Part shown: in pieces, positions 6,478 through 12,985 of the stretch
How positions within the stretch are numbered: the first letter of the stretch is position 1
Layout of the letters: each line of letters begins with the position of its first letter
DNA from: Chloroflexota bacterium
GTDB taxonomy: Bacteria; Chloroflexota; UBA6077
NCBI GenBank assembly: GCA_021806765.1
Contig: JAJZQR010000140.1
Location: 1 to 13,263, forward strand
Length of the DNA stretch: 13,263 nt
Direction of reading: 5' to 3'
The notes under the pieces: generated by a model
Database searches by the model: none
Told to the model about the DNA's origin: nothing
What the model saw: the letters and a program-made list of their open reading frames with translations, nothing else
Program-made: the position numbers and the translations under genes

Positions 6478-7512
6478 CTACGCCACCAGGGGATCCGGCA
6501 TCACTACCCCCAGCTTCGCGGCGACCTCCCCCAGCTTCAGATAGGTGTCTTCGGGCAGGAGGATGCCCTCCTCGGTTCTCTGCTTCAGGTTGCGTCGCTC
6601 TGGCTCGCCGGGCAGCATCACCTCCGAGAATCCCGGTGCCGGCTTCACCCCTTTGATCTGCTTCAGGCGCTCGCCGGCGGCGGCTTCGAACTCCTCCACG
6701 GGGCGGAAAGCCGCCACGTTGATCACTACCAGGAGGTTGCCGAAGGAGATGTCCTTGGTGGCTAGCTTCTCGCCGCTCCCCATGTACCCGCCCAGGAGGT
6801 CGACGATCACGGATAGGACGTAGCCCTTGTGGCCTGCCATAGGTAGCAGGAAGCCGCCGTTGTAGAAGTCGTCGGCGTCGGTGGTGGGGTTTCCCTCCCT
6901 GTCCAGGATGGTGCCCGGGGGGACGGGCTGGTGCTTGGCTCGTGCCACCCGTAGCTTGCCCTCGGCCGTCACCGAGGTAGCCATGTCGGCCACTACCGGG
7001 GCCCCGTCGGCAGGGACGCCGAAGGCTATCGGGTTGGTTCCCAGCACCCGACCCGCGCCGCCGAAGGGGGCAACTGGTCCCGAGTTGAAGGTGCCCCCCA
7101 CCATGAAGGCGACCATCCCCTCCCGAGCTGCCATCTCCGTGTACTCCCCCAACCGGCCAATGTGGTTGCAGCGGACGACGCTGACGGCCGCGACCTGGGC
7201 GGAGCGGGCCTTCTCTATGGCGATCCTGGCGGCATGGTGGGCGGTCACCTGGCCGAAGGCCCAGTTGCCGTCCACGACGGCGGTCGTCGGGGTTTCCTTG
7301 CTTACCTCAGGGCGCGCCGCCGGCACGCAGGTCCCCTTGTCGATAGCCTCCAGGTAGCTGGGGATTCGCAGCACGCCGTGGGAATCGTGTCCCATCAGGT
7401 TGCTGACCACCAGGGAGTGGGCTACGTGCTGGGCGATGTCGGTCGGGGCGCCCACCGCGGCGAAGACGCCGGCGGTGAGTTCTTCGAGTTGTTGCGCTGA
7501 GAAGACGGGCAT
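6478..7512 (-). CDS. Ldh_2-family malate/L-lactate/ureidoglycolate-type dehydrogenase
   Basis: The 344-residue product has the usual length of the Ldh_2 family (MdH/ComC/AllD type). These cytosolic NAD(P)-dependent enzymes oxidise 2-hydroxy acids and are unrelated to classical Rossmann-fold malate dehydrogenases. Family motifs visible are GHDSHG (41-46, with the conserved His45), CNHIGRLGEY (115-124), LGTNPIAFGVP (157-167), ADMATS (175-180) and GHKG (227-230). The ATG at 7512 has GGGAG 8 bases upstream. A possible promoter lies at 7560-7589. The neighbouring aldolase is on the same strand but 430 bp away across repeats, so co-transcription is uncertain. The substrate cannot be read from sequence: malate, lactate, sulfolactate, ureidoglycolate and 2,3-diketogulonate enzymes share this fold. 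Confidence 0.9.
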   Translation of the reverse strand: MPVFSAQQLEELTAGVFAAVGAPTDIAQHVAHSLVVSNLMGHDSHGVLRIPSYLEAIDKGTCVPAARPEVSKETPTTAVVDGNWAFGQVTAHHAARIAIEKARSAQVAAVSVVRCNHIGRLGEYTEMAAREGMVAFMVGGTFNSGPVAPFGGAGRVLGTNPIAFGVPADGAPVVADMATSVTAEGKLRVARAKHQPVPPGTILDREGNPTTDADDFYNGGFLLPMAGHKGYVLSVIVDLLGGYMGSGEKLATKDISFGNLLVVINVAAFRPVEEFEAAAGERLKQIKGVKPAPGFSEVMLPGEPERRNLKQRTEEGILLPEDTYLKLGEVAAKLGVVMPDPLVA

Positions 7513-7559
7513 AAATCAATCTCCCAAGGTGTGAGGTGGCCGAATTGAAGGCGACTGTA

Positions 7560-7589
7560 AGGATAGCCCAGGGGGCTAGCGGAGGACAA
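7560..7589 (-). promoter_or_regulatory. Possible promoter of the dehydrogenase gene
   Basis: On the minus strand TTGTCC (7584-7589) and TATCCT (7560-7565) are separated by 18 bases, each with four of six consensus bases. The leader to the ATG at 7512 would be about 40 bases. Confidence 0.4.
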
Positions 7590-7604
7590 GCCGGACGACG
7601 CCAA

Positions 7605-7667
7605 GCGGGAACCCCTGGGGGAACTGGGAGGAACTCCGGGGAACTCCCCAGTTCCCTGAGTTCCCGC
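7605..7667. repeat. Long interrupted inverted repeat with internal GGAACT copies
   Basis: An outer stem GCGGGAAC/GTTCCCGC (7605-7612 and 7660-7667) encloses an inner 10-bp stem GGGAACTGGG/CCCAGTTCCC (7619-7628 and 7647-7656). The loop contains two more GGAACT copies, so the piece mixes direct and inverted repeats. It lies just upstream of the dehydrogenase promoter. It may be an intergenic repeat or a terminator for upstream transcripts. Confidence 0.6.
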
Positions 7668-7697
7668 CTCCCCAGTGCTCTGTGACCCGTGATATGA

Positions 7698-7737
7698 GAG
7701 GTGTCATCCTGAGCGATGAGGTGTCATCCTGAGCGAT
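7698..7737. repeat. Perfect 20-bp tandem duplication
   Basis: The 20-base unit starting GAGGTGTCATCCTGAGCGAT occurs twice head to tail (7698-7717 and 7718-7737). The second copy forms the beginning of the left arm of the palindromic repeat at 7722-7913, so this is probably a slippage duplication of the edge of that element. Confidence 0.85.
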
Positions 7738-7913
7738 AGCGAAGGATCTCCAGCGCGTCACCAGAGATGCTTCGCTCCGCTCAGAGGTTGTGATTCTATT
7801 TCGTCGTGTTTCGACAGACCGCAATATATGCCATCGCAAGCATGTCAGAAGTCCCGCATATTGTGGTGCACTGTCTCTCGCACTGGATTTCTTCACAACC
7901 TCTCAGCATGACA
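7722..7913. repeat. Palindromic intergenic repeat, interrupted by a MITE-like insertion
   Basis: The left arm (7722-7750, beginning TGTCATCCTGAGCG) is nearly the reverse complement of the right arm. The right arm exists in two pieces: 7764-7784 and, after the insertion, 7907-7913 (CATGACA). With bases 7785-7906 removed, the rejoined right arm reads as the complement of TGTCATGCTGAGCGGAGCG, restoring a palindrome of about 70 bp with a short loop. Repeats of this TGTCATCCTGAGCG type are familiar between genes in several environmental bacterial lineages. The frame running through this region on the minus strand is not a gene. Confidence 0.7.
7785..7901. mobile_element. 117-bp MITE-like insertion with 9-bp terminal inverted repeats and 5-bp target duplication
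   Basis: The element begins AGGTTGTGA (7785-7793) and ends TCACAACCT (7893-7901), a perfect 9-bp inverted pair. It is flanked by direct copies of CTCAG (7780-7784 and 7902-7906), as expected of a 5-bp target-site duplication. Excising the element and one CTCAG restores the palindromic repeat it interrupts, which is direct evidence of insertion. It has no coding capacity, so it would need a transposase supplied in trans. The parental insertion sequence is not in the window. Confidence 0.75.
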
Positions 7914-7942
7914 GTATCCCCCAGTTCAGCCGTCACAGGACA

Positions 7943-8785
7943 CTACGCTTTGCCGGCGGAACCGAAGAGCTGCATGTAATGAGTGGACACGTCCTTGAAA
8001 GCGCCCCTGGTCTCCATGATCATGTCGTTGAGCCGGATCTTATCGTACTTCTCGTCCAGGATCCTCTTGACCCGCTTCTTGGCCTCGTCGGCCATGTCGG
8101 TGTAGATGTTGATCTTGGCGACGCCGTACGCAATGGACCTCTGCAGCCGTTCGTCGCCGGTGGAGGAGCCACCGTGCAGCACCAGCGGCAGCTTGACGGT
8201 GTCGGCGATGGTCGCCAGCAGGTCGTAGTGGATCTTGGGCTCCCCCTTGTACTTCCCATGAGCGGTCCCCACCGCCACGGCCAGGGCGTCGACGCCCGTC
8301 TCCTGGACGAAGCGTAGCGCCTCGTCGGGCCTGGTCAGGGCTTCCTCGGTCTTCTCGTACTCAGCCCCCTGGCCCACGTGGCCGATCTCTGCCTCGGCGG
8401 TCACTCCCACGGCGTGGGCCGCCTTGACCACGTCCCGGGTGATCGCCACGTTCTTCTCGTAGGGCAGGGCCGAGCCGTCGAACATCACCGAGGTTACCCC
8501 GGCTCGAAGGGCGCGGATGCAGGACTCGTAGCTGCGTCCGTGGTCCAGGATCAGCGCTACCGGGATGCTCAGAGGGGTTGCCTGCTCCTTCAGGCAGTTC
8601 ATGAGGGTCTCGAAGCTGTTCTGGGGGAAAAAGCCTTCGGCGATGGCCACGATGACCGGGGAGCTGTTCTCCACGGCCGCCGCGAGTACGGATTCCGCTG
8701 TTTCCAGATTAGGGATGTCGAAGGCGCCTACGGCGTACTTGCGCTGCAGGCCATCCTGCAGCAGTTCGCCCATGGGAACCAGCAT
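7943..8785 (-). CDS. Class II fructose-bisphosphate aldolase family protein
   Basis: The 280-residue product is a zinc-dependent class II (FbaA/GatY/KbaY-type) aldolase. These enzymes cleave or form ketose phosphates with dihydroxyacetone phosphate as a usual product. Active-site motifs are intact: LILDHG (catalytic D81, Zn ligand H82), SVMFDGS (99-105), EAEIGHVG (131-138), AVGTAHGKYKG with H176, LVLHGGSSTGD with H204, and KINIYTD (224-230). The length fits tagatose- or fructose-bisphosphate members. The ATG at 8785 follows a strong AAGGAGG 10 bases upstream, and a promoter is at 8844-8872. The following dehydrogenase gene is on the same strand but separated by repeats. Which sugar it handles is not determined: glycolytic FBP, tagatose-BP and deoxysugar phosphates are all possible. 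Confidence 0.93.
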   Translation of the reverse strand: MLVPMGELLQDGLQRKYAVGAFDIPNLETAESVLAAAVENSSPVIVAIAEGFFPQNSFETLMNCLKEQATPLSIPVALILDHGRSYESCIRALRAGVTSVMFDGSALPYEKNVAITRDVVKAAHAVGVTAEAEIGHVGQGAEYEKTEEALTRPDEALRFVQETGVDALAVAVGTAHGKYKGEPKIHYDLLATIADTVKLPLVLHGGSSTGDERLQRSIAYGVAKINIYTDMADEAKKRVKRILDEKYDKIRLNDMIMETRGAFKDVSTHYMQLFGSAGKA

Positions 8786-8843
8786 TTCGAACTAACCTCC
8801 TTAATTGCAGCGAAAGACATAAAGGCATAATGTCATATCCTGC

Positions 8844-8872
8844 ATGCTATACAGGCGGGGAGGCGGTGTCAA
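8844..8872 (-). promoter_or_regulatory. Promoter of the aldolase gene with an adjacent inverted repeat
   Basis: On the minus strand a perfect TTGACA (8867-8872) and TAGCAT (8844-8849) are 17 bases apart. Just downstream of the start point, around 8814-8834, the imperfect inverted repeat GACATTA...TTATGTC could be an operator for a sugar-responsive regulator. The promoter is fairly convincing and the operator is speculative. Confidence 0.55.
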
Positions 8873-9111
8873 GGAGCGCTCTTTGTCCCCGTGCCCGGTT
8901 GGTCCGTGGAGTCCACCCAGTCCGGCAGAAGAAGACAAGTGAGGTGGGGGAAGAGACGTGAAGGCCATAAGGAGAACGGCTGTCTTTGCCGACTATTCAC
9001 ATACAGGATTAGCAGGCTGATCATCAGTACTTGACAGAGTATGGTATGATTTTGTTCAGCCGTGGGGCGACTATAGTTTCATGCCCTTCTGGTCGCCGGA
9101 AAGGCAGGCCA
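8873..9111. other. Divergent intergenic region, no further gene seen
   Basis: The gap between the aldolase and the 154-residue gene was read on both strands. It contains two small palindromes, GTGGA-G-TCCAC (8906-8916) and CTGAT-C-ATCAG (9016-9026), and the promoter elements listed separately. Short frames of 20-31 codons occur but have no convincing start or protein character. Confidence 0.4.
9042..9050 (+). promoter_or_regulatory. Extended -10 promoter of the 154-residue gene
   Basis: TGGTATGAT is an extended -10 element (TGn plus TATGAT). A TTGACA at 9031-9036 is only 8 bases upstream and cannot be its -35. Transcription from about 9057 would include the ATG at 9112 but not the TTG at 9031, which supports the shorter gene model. 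Confidence 0.4.
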
Positions 9112-9576
9112 ATGCCCGAGATGGTGGAGAAAGTGGAACAGGGAACCTTCATCACAGATGAGGTTTCCCCTGCCCCAGCCTCTGCTGGGCCGGTGGGGTC
9201 GCCACCGGCCCTTCTTAATAGTGGTTCTGCTTCCTCACCGGGGATGGCGGGCGAACGGGCGAGTCCGGAGGCTGCTCGAGGCCAGGGGGCTCAGCTACCC
9301 CTGCCGCTGGACATGGACTCGGAACGGGAGCCCCAGCCGCCGGTGCCGGCCAGAGAGAAGCGTCAGCGGCGCTCCAAGGGCTTTGTTCCCGTGACCCGGG
9401 ACCCGGACGTGGCCCGATCCTACTCCGACAACGTCGCCCTCGATTACGCCATCGCCCGCGGCCTCGCCCAGGCCCTCACCAGCCTGCCTCCCGAGGAGTT
9501 GGCCGCCCTCCGAGCCAAGGTGGCCCGGGCTGCTCGTCAGAACGGTAAGTCCGCCTCGTCTCGAGAGTCGCGCTAG
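9112..9576 (+). CDS. Hypothetical protein, low-complexity N-terminal half
   Basis: The 154-residue product is not recognised. Residues ~15-85 are rich in Pro, Ala, Ser and Gly and probably disordered. A basic patch (REKRQRRSKGF, near residue 85) separates this from a more ordered C-terminal part (~95-145) with a predicted helical stretch containing DYAIARGLAQAL and PPEELAALRAKVARAAR. There is no signal peptide or membrane segment. The ATG at 9112 has GGAAAGG 8 bases upstream. The longer frame from TTG 9031 overlaps the promoter and was rejected. Its stop lies only 13 bases from the stop of the convergent 168-residue gene, with no clear terminator between them. The basic patch could bind nucleic acid, which is speculation. 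Confidence 0.65.
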   Translation: MPEMVEKVEQGTFITDEVSPAPASAGPVGSPPALLNSGSASSPGMAGERASPEAARGQGAQLPLPLDMDSEREPQPPVPAREKRQRRSKGFVPVTRDPDVARSYSDNVALDYAIARGLAQALTSLPPEELAALRAKVARAARQNGKSASSRESR

Positions 9577-9589
9577 CGATCTGCCACCC

Positions 9590-10096
9590 CTAGCCGCTGG
9601 AGGCCTCGGAGGAGAGGGTGGGGGGCAACAGGGCCATGGCCCGGCGCAGGTGCCCGGCCAGGGGCTGGCCGGTCGCCGCCTCGAAGATCCGATCGACCCC
9701 TCGGGCGAACCCAGCGCCCATGTGGCAGTAGGCCTCCAGCAGGCTCGGCGCCGCGTAGGACTCGGGGGATTCCAGGTTTCGATGGTGGAACTCCCCTTCC
9801 ATCAGGCGGGCGAAGTCCGTACGGGGTTGCCCGGTCAGCCTGAGGCCATGCTCCGGGGTGACGCCGCACAGGAGGAGCACGGCGCGAGCCATCCCCAGCG
9901 CTTCCGCGGGGTCGAGAACGCACCCGCTGGAAAAGACCTCCCGGATGGTAACCTCTCTCGCGGGGCCGCAATCGGTGGCCCACGCCAGCAGTTCCGCCAC
10001 CTGCGGAGGAACCTCCGGCTTGGAGCGGAGGTAGGAGGCGATTAACGCCTCTAGCCTCTCATGAGCGGTCGCCCCGGGATGGTAGTAGACTCTCAA
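9590..10096 (-). CDS. Hypothetical protein of 168 residues
   Basis: I do not recognise this family. The product has no signal peptide or obvious membrane segment and appears mostly helical and soluble. Two Cys residues occur in TDCGP and SSGCV, and two His in GEFHHRN, without a clear metal-binding pattern. The start is TTG at 10096, chosen because GGGAG lies 6-7 bases upstream and the reading frame has no better start. It is divergent from the 244-residue gene (240 bp apart) and convergent with the 154-residue gene. The overlapping plus-strand frame looks like a shadow, since its composition is Gly/Arg/Pro-rich without structure. The arrangement suggests it may share control with the 244-residue gene. 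Confidence 0.6.
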   Translation of the reverse strand: MRVYYHPGATAHERLEALIASYLRSKPEVPPQVAELLAWATDCGPAREVTIREVFSSGCVLDPAEALGMARAVLLLCGVTPEHGLRLTGQPRTDFARLMEGEFHHRNLESPESYAAPSLLEAYCHMGAGFARGVDRIFEAATGQPLAGHLRRAMALLPPTLSSEASSG

Positions 10097-10145
10097 GATG
10101 CGCTCCCAGGGATGGCAGTGGGGTGGATCGGCGAAGACGACCTAC

Positions 10146-10175
10146 AGTCTACCAAATCCTGCGGCCCTCCAACAA
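10146..10175 (-). promoter_or_regulatory. Possible promoter of the 168-residue gene
   Basis: On the minus strand TTGTTG (10170-10175) and TAGACT (10146-10151) are separated by 18 bases, giving a leader of about 45 bases. The match is weak. Confidence 0.25.
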
Positions 10176-10286
10176 TCCACTTTCTAGAAGATTCCGGCCA
10201 TCAACTTTCGGCCATCACCCGTCAGCCTCTCCCGGATCCAAGAAGTGCAAGACGAAGACCAGCCATTGGCCTATCCTGCCAGTCCC

Positions 10287-10315
10287 TTGCGGCCGGAGTG
10301 CGGCCGGGCTATCAT
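10287..10315 (+). promoter_or_regulatory. Promoter of the 244-residue gene
   Basis: TTGCGG (10287-10292), a 17-base spacer and TATCAT (10310-10315) precede the gene, placing the transcription start near 10322 and the Shine-Dalgarno almost at the 5' end of the mRNA. Confidence 0.45.
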
Positions 10316-10336
10316 TCGCGAGCTTGGAGAATCGAA

Positions 10337-11071
10337 ATGCCCTTCCCAGGTGATCATATGCCTCTCGATCCCGACACGATACGCCAAATTGCGGAAAACA
10401 CCCAGGTGCTGCGGGCCCCGCGCCAGTCGCTGGCCACCTTCGGCACCACCGCCATCTCCTACTATCTGGTCACGGAGCCGATCTATGGGGAGCTACTGGG
10501 GGAGACCCGGGAGACCGTGGTGCGCCACGGGCGGGTCACCGCCGAGCGACCCCAGATCGTCACCCCCTTCTATCTGTTGAGACTGTTCCATGGCTTCGAG
10601 CACGGCGAGGATTTCGCCCAGCACCTGCTGGAGGCCTACGGGGCCAACTCGCCGGGTCTGATGTACTCCTACCGGAACGAGTTGGAGGACACCAGCATCG
10701 TCTCCGACCCGGTCTCGGCCGTGGCCCAACGGCTGGCCGACGACCTGGAGCGGCAGGGTGAGGGAATGGCGGCGGTCATTCAAGGGGTGGATCACCTGTG
10801 GGATGTCTCTCTGATGAAGTTCATCTTCGATCTGACCATCTCTTCCCTGGGCCAGAACGTGGCGGATCTGGCCCACAGCGGGCTGCTGGGCATGGAGGGC
10901 GGCCTCCCCCGGGCTGCCCGGGCCCGGATCGAGGAGATGTTCGCGGGAGTGGCTCGGGGCCAGATGAACCCCACGGAGTTGAAGGCCGAGCTGGACCGCT
11001 GGGGCATCTTCAAGGAGTACGAGGACCGCTTCCTGATGAGCGCCCTTCAGTGGAAGCGGCTTCACGGCTGA
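10337..11071 (+). CDS. Conserved-looking hypothetical protein of 244 residues
   Basis: The product is not assigned to a known function. It is soluble and mostly helical, with no signal peptide. Striking segments are RHGRVTAERPQIVTPFYLLR (~64-83), YSYRNELEDTSIVSDP (~114-129), VDHLWDVSLMKFIFDL (~158-173) and ELDRWGIFKEYEDRF (~219-233). These read like a genuine conserved protein rather than a random frame. I think it belongs to a family found mainly in Chloroflexota, from memory and unverified. The ATG at 10337 was chosen for GGAG 7 bases upstream. The ATG at 10358 (residue 8) is the alternative with a weaker site. The frame continues upstream to 10061 but would cross the promoter. An antisense frame at 10493-11227 is judged a shadow. 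It is divergent from the 168-residue gene. Confidence 0.7.
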   Translation: MPFPGDHMPLDPDTIRQIAENTQVLRAPRQSLATFGTTAISYYLVTEPIYGELLGETRETVVRHGRVTAERPQIVTPFYLLRLFHGFEHGEDFAQHLLEAYGANSPGLMYSYRNELEDTSIVSDPVSAVAQRLADDLERQGEGMAAVIQGVDHLWDVSLMKFIFDLTISSLGQNVADLAHSGLLGMEGGLPRAARARIEEMFAGVARGQMNPTELKAELDRWGIFKEYEDRFLMSALQWKRLHG

Positions 11072-11380
11072 AGCCCGGAGCATCGTTCGCGCCGCGGTAG
11101 ACGGAAACCACCGCGGCATCCTCACCGCGTCGATATCCCTCGGATTGCGCGGCATTCCCCGAAAGCCCCGTCCCTCGACCATCGAGGCCGATATCTCCGT
11201 CGAGGACCTGTGGAAGAGAGTAAGCAAACAGAAGGGAGGATCGGAGACCGTCCGGTCCTCCCTCTGCGTTGGCCCTCAGTGGCTACTCCGCCGAGCGCCT
11301 CGGCACCAGCCCGCAGCCGGAGGCTAGCAGGCCGGCCGCGACTGGCAGCAGGGCCATCACACTTTGTCACATCGGCGACC
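11072..11380. other. Intergenic region with hairpins and a doubtful short frame
   Basis: No convincing gene was found. One hairpin (GCCGCGGT/ACCGCGGC, 11091-11098 with 11110-11117, 8-bp stem) lies 20 bases after the stop of the 244-residue gene and another is listed at 11233-11263. A 60-codon plus-strand frame starting with TTG at 11145 reads ADISVEDLWKRVSKQ in its middle, which looks protein-like, but it lacks a Shine-Dalgarno and runs through the second hairpin. It could be a decayed gene fragment. Confidence 0.4.
11233..11263. terminator. Strong 13-bp hairpin, possible terminator
   Basis: AGGGAGGATCGGA pairs with TCCGGTCCTCCCT (one G-T wobble) around a 5-base loop. On the plus strand the tail is CTGCGTTGG, which is T-poor. 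On the minus strand the tail is TCTGTTTGCTT, which is T-rich. It may insulate the ATPase gene from readthrough in either direction. Confidence 0.45.
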
Positions 11381-11409
11381 TTGACCGCCACCAAATGCAA
11401 GTGTATACT
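11381..11409 (+). promoter_or_regulatory. Strong sigma70-type promoter of the AAA ATPase gene
   Basis: TTGACC (11381-11386), an exact 17-base spacer and TATACT (11404-11409) match the consensus closely. The start point would be near 11416, at the edge of the repeat cluster at 11408-11452, giving a leader of about 60 bases. Confidence 0.7.
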
Positions 11410-11452
11410 TCGCGGTATGCGAAGCGCAGCATGCGAAGCGCACATTGCGAAG
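11408..11452. promoter_or_regulatory. Operator-like cluster: palindrome plus three 14-bp-spaced iterons
   Basis: TGCGAAG occurs three times at 11418, 11432 and 11446, exactly 14 bp apart. The first two copies extend to ATGCGAAGCGCA. The first also forms a palindrome with CTTCGC at 11408-11413 (CTTCGC-GGTAT-GCGAAG), which overlaps the -10 element. The position over the -10 and start point is typical of a repressor site. The winged helix in the ATPase encoded just downstream makes autoregulation a possible reading, but that is inferred. Confidence 0.5.
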
Positions 11453-11475
11453 TCTATTTCGGGGGGTGGCGAGCG

Positions 11476-12705
11476 ATGGAGAATCCGTTCCGGTACGGTG
11501 CGGCAGTCAGTGCTCCGTACTTCGTGGGCCGGGAGCAGGAGATGGCCGAGCTGGAGATCGACCTGAGAAGCGGCCAGAACGTCGTCATCATCTCCCCACG
11601 ACGCTACGGCAAAACGTCCCTAGTGCTCGCTGTGGCCGAACGGCTGCGCAGACATGGGGTGTCCGTGGCCTATCTTGACCTAATGCCATGCTCTAGCAAG
11701 GAGCTGCTGGCCGACAAACTGGCAACCGCCTTGTACAGCGAGTTAGTAGGGTTCAAGGATCGGGCGTTCCACCGAGTGCAGGAGTTCTTTGGCGGAGTCT
11801 CGCTACGCCCTACGGTCACAATCAGCCCCGATGGTACCCCAAGTGTCGAACTCGGAGCGGGGGAGCGCAGCCGGGATGTGGACGCCACTCTGACGCGGCT
11901 GCTGGAGTTGCCGCAGAAGATCGCTAATGATGGGGAGAAGAAGCTCGTCGTGGTGCTGGACGAGTTCCAGGAAGCGCCGGCCATAGACCCGCACCTGCCG
12001 GCCCTGATCCGCTCGGTGTGGCAGATGCAGCAAAACGTCTCCCATGTGTTTCTGGGTTCCAAGCGGCACATGATGCAGCGGCTCTTTACTGATGAAAACG
12101 AGCCCATGTACCGTATGGCCAAACCAATGATCCTGGACCGCATTGGTGCCGATGTATTCGCAGGCTACATCCGGGACAGGTTTGCCGCCACGGGACAGCA
12201 GATCACCGAAGCTGCCGTGGGCCGGATCCTGGAGATCACCGGCTGCCATCCCCACGATACTCAGGAACTAGCGTCCTTCGCCTGGGGGCTCGCCGTCGCC
12301 GAACGGGCTGTCACCACACCGGAACTGGTGGATCGTGCGCTGGACAGGGTGCTAAAGGCGGAAAACGCCCGGTACACTGAGATATGGAGCCGGCTGACAC
12401 CCCATCAGCGGCTGGTGCTGGGAGCGCTGGTAGCCAGTGGAGGAGCATCGGCGATCTACTCCGAGAGCTACCGACGGCAGCATCGGCTGGGAGCAACGAG
12501 CTCGGTTAGCCGATCTCTCAAGGCATTGCTCAAAGACGACCTGGTGGAAGAAATGTTGCCAGGCGAGTACAGGGTCCCAGATACCTACCTACGTGCCTGG
12601 CTTGCTCGGTTGACCGCTACCAGCACCGCGCTCACTACGCAGACCAGCGACACTATCACCGTTGCGGAGATGGTGGCCGTAGAGATCGAGCCCCTATCCG
12701 AGTAG
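11476..12705 (+). CDS. AAA-family ATPase (ATPase_2/DEXX-box type) with C-terminal winged helix
   Basis: The 409-residue product resembles the ATPase_2 group of STAND-like ATPases, common in archaea and some bacteria. It opens with the family-typical NPF.YG...YFVGRE box (3-20). The P-loop is SPRRYGKTSL (40-49, Lys46). Walker B is LVVVLDEFQE (157-166, D162 and E163), and a sensor-like HVFLGSKRHMM follows (190-200). After the helical lid, a winged-helix region starts near LTPHQRLVLGAL (~325) and includes the SVSRSLKALLKDDLVEE recognition-helix-like stretch and the strand-rich EYRVPDTYLRAWL. The ATG at 11476 was chosen because the conserved NPF box begins right after it and GGGGGTGG lies upstream. 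The frame extends upstream only through the promoter and repeats. The cellular role is unknown. Relatives are often mobile or stress-linked, and a transposase fragment lies downstream. Confidence 0.88.
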   Translation: MENPFRYGAAVSAPYFVGREQEMAELEIDLRSGQNVVIISPRRYGKTSLVLAVAERLRRHGVSVAYLDLMPCSSKELLADKLATALYSELVGFKDRAFHRVQEFFGGVSLRPTVTISPDGTPSVELGAGERSRDVDATLTRLLELPQKIANDGEKKLVVVLDEFQEAPAIDPHLPALIRSVWQMQQNVSHVFLGSKRHMMQRLFTDENEPMYRMAKPMILDRIGADVFAGYIRDRFAATGQQITEAAVGRILEITGCHPHDTQELASFAWGLAVAERAVTTPELVDRALDRVLKAENARYTEIWSRLTPHQRLVLGALVASGGASAIYSESYRRQHRLGATSSVSRSLKALLKDDLVEEMLPGEYRVPDTYLRAWLARLTATSTALTTQTSDTITVAEMVAVEIEPLSE

Positions 12706-12859
12706 GCCGCGGAGTGGGGGCTGCGACTGCGACGGATATTCTGCTAGCCTTCCGCGGAGTTTGGATCCCCCGCCCACTCCTGCACGGCTCGCGCGCGCGA
12801 TAGCGGCCGGCGCCGGCGAGTACCGCTGCACCACCGCTCCCTGACAGCACCCAGAACCA

Positions 12860-12891
12860 CGAAGACCACTGGATCAGTCCTGCGGTCTTCG
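12860..12891. repeat. Nested hairpin between the ATPase and transposase genes
   Basis: CGAAGACC (12860-12867) pairs perfectly with GGTCTTCG (12884-12891), and inside it ACTG-GAT-CAGT forms a second small stem. There is no T tail. It is 155 bases past the ATPase stop codon and 95 bases before the transposase stop, so it may be a bidirectional terminator or mark an insertion-sequence end. The remaining sequence from 12706 to 12985 shows only a repeated CCGCGGAGT and a GC run. Confidence 0.5.
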
Positions 12892-12985
12892 CTTACCGAC
12901 CCCGCTCAACCAATCTGTGCTCTTGCGTGAACCCTGTCGCTAAGTTGGACAAATCTGTGACTTCTCAATAGGACGTGGGTAGAAG

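Noticed and set aside
7576..7896. 106-codon minus-strand open frame
   Set aside because: It runs through the palindromic repeat, the tandem duplication and the MITE, and its translated sequence is simply that of the repeats.
8947..9020. Short 20-31 codon frames as leader peptides
   Set aside because: They have no regulatory codon pattern, weak start signals and no terminator after them.
9031..9050. TTGACA and TATGAT as a -35/-10 pair
   Set aside because: The spacing is 8 bases, far too short. Only an extended -10 reading is possible.
9031..9111. N-terminal extension of the 154-residue protein from TTG at 9031
   Set aside because: It would overlap the likely promoter, has no Shine-Dalgarno and adds no conserved-looking sequence.
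9573..9983. 136-codon minus-strand frame overlapping the 168-residue gene
   Set aside because: It is out of frame with the better-supported gene that has a Shine-Dalgarno, and its composition is Arg/Gly/Pro-rich without structure.
10493..11227. 244-codon minus-strand open frame opposite the hypothetical gene at 10337-11071
   Set aside because: The plus frame has a promoter, a Shine-Dalgarno and structured segments. The minus frame is low-complexity and spans a hairpin region.
11145..11327. 60-codon plus-strand frame starting at TTG 11145
   Set aside because: It has no Shine-Dalgarno or promoter and passes through a strong hairpin. Only a short central piece looks protein-like.
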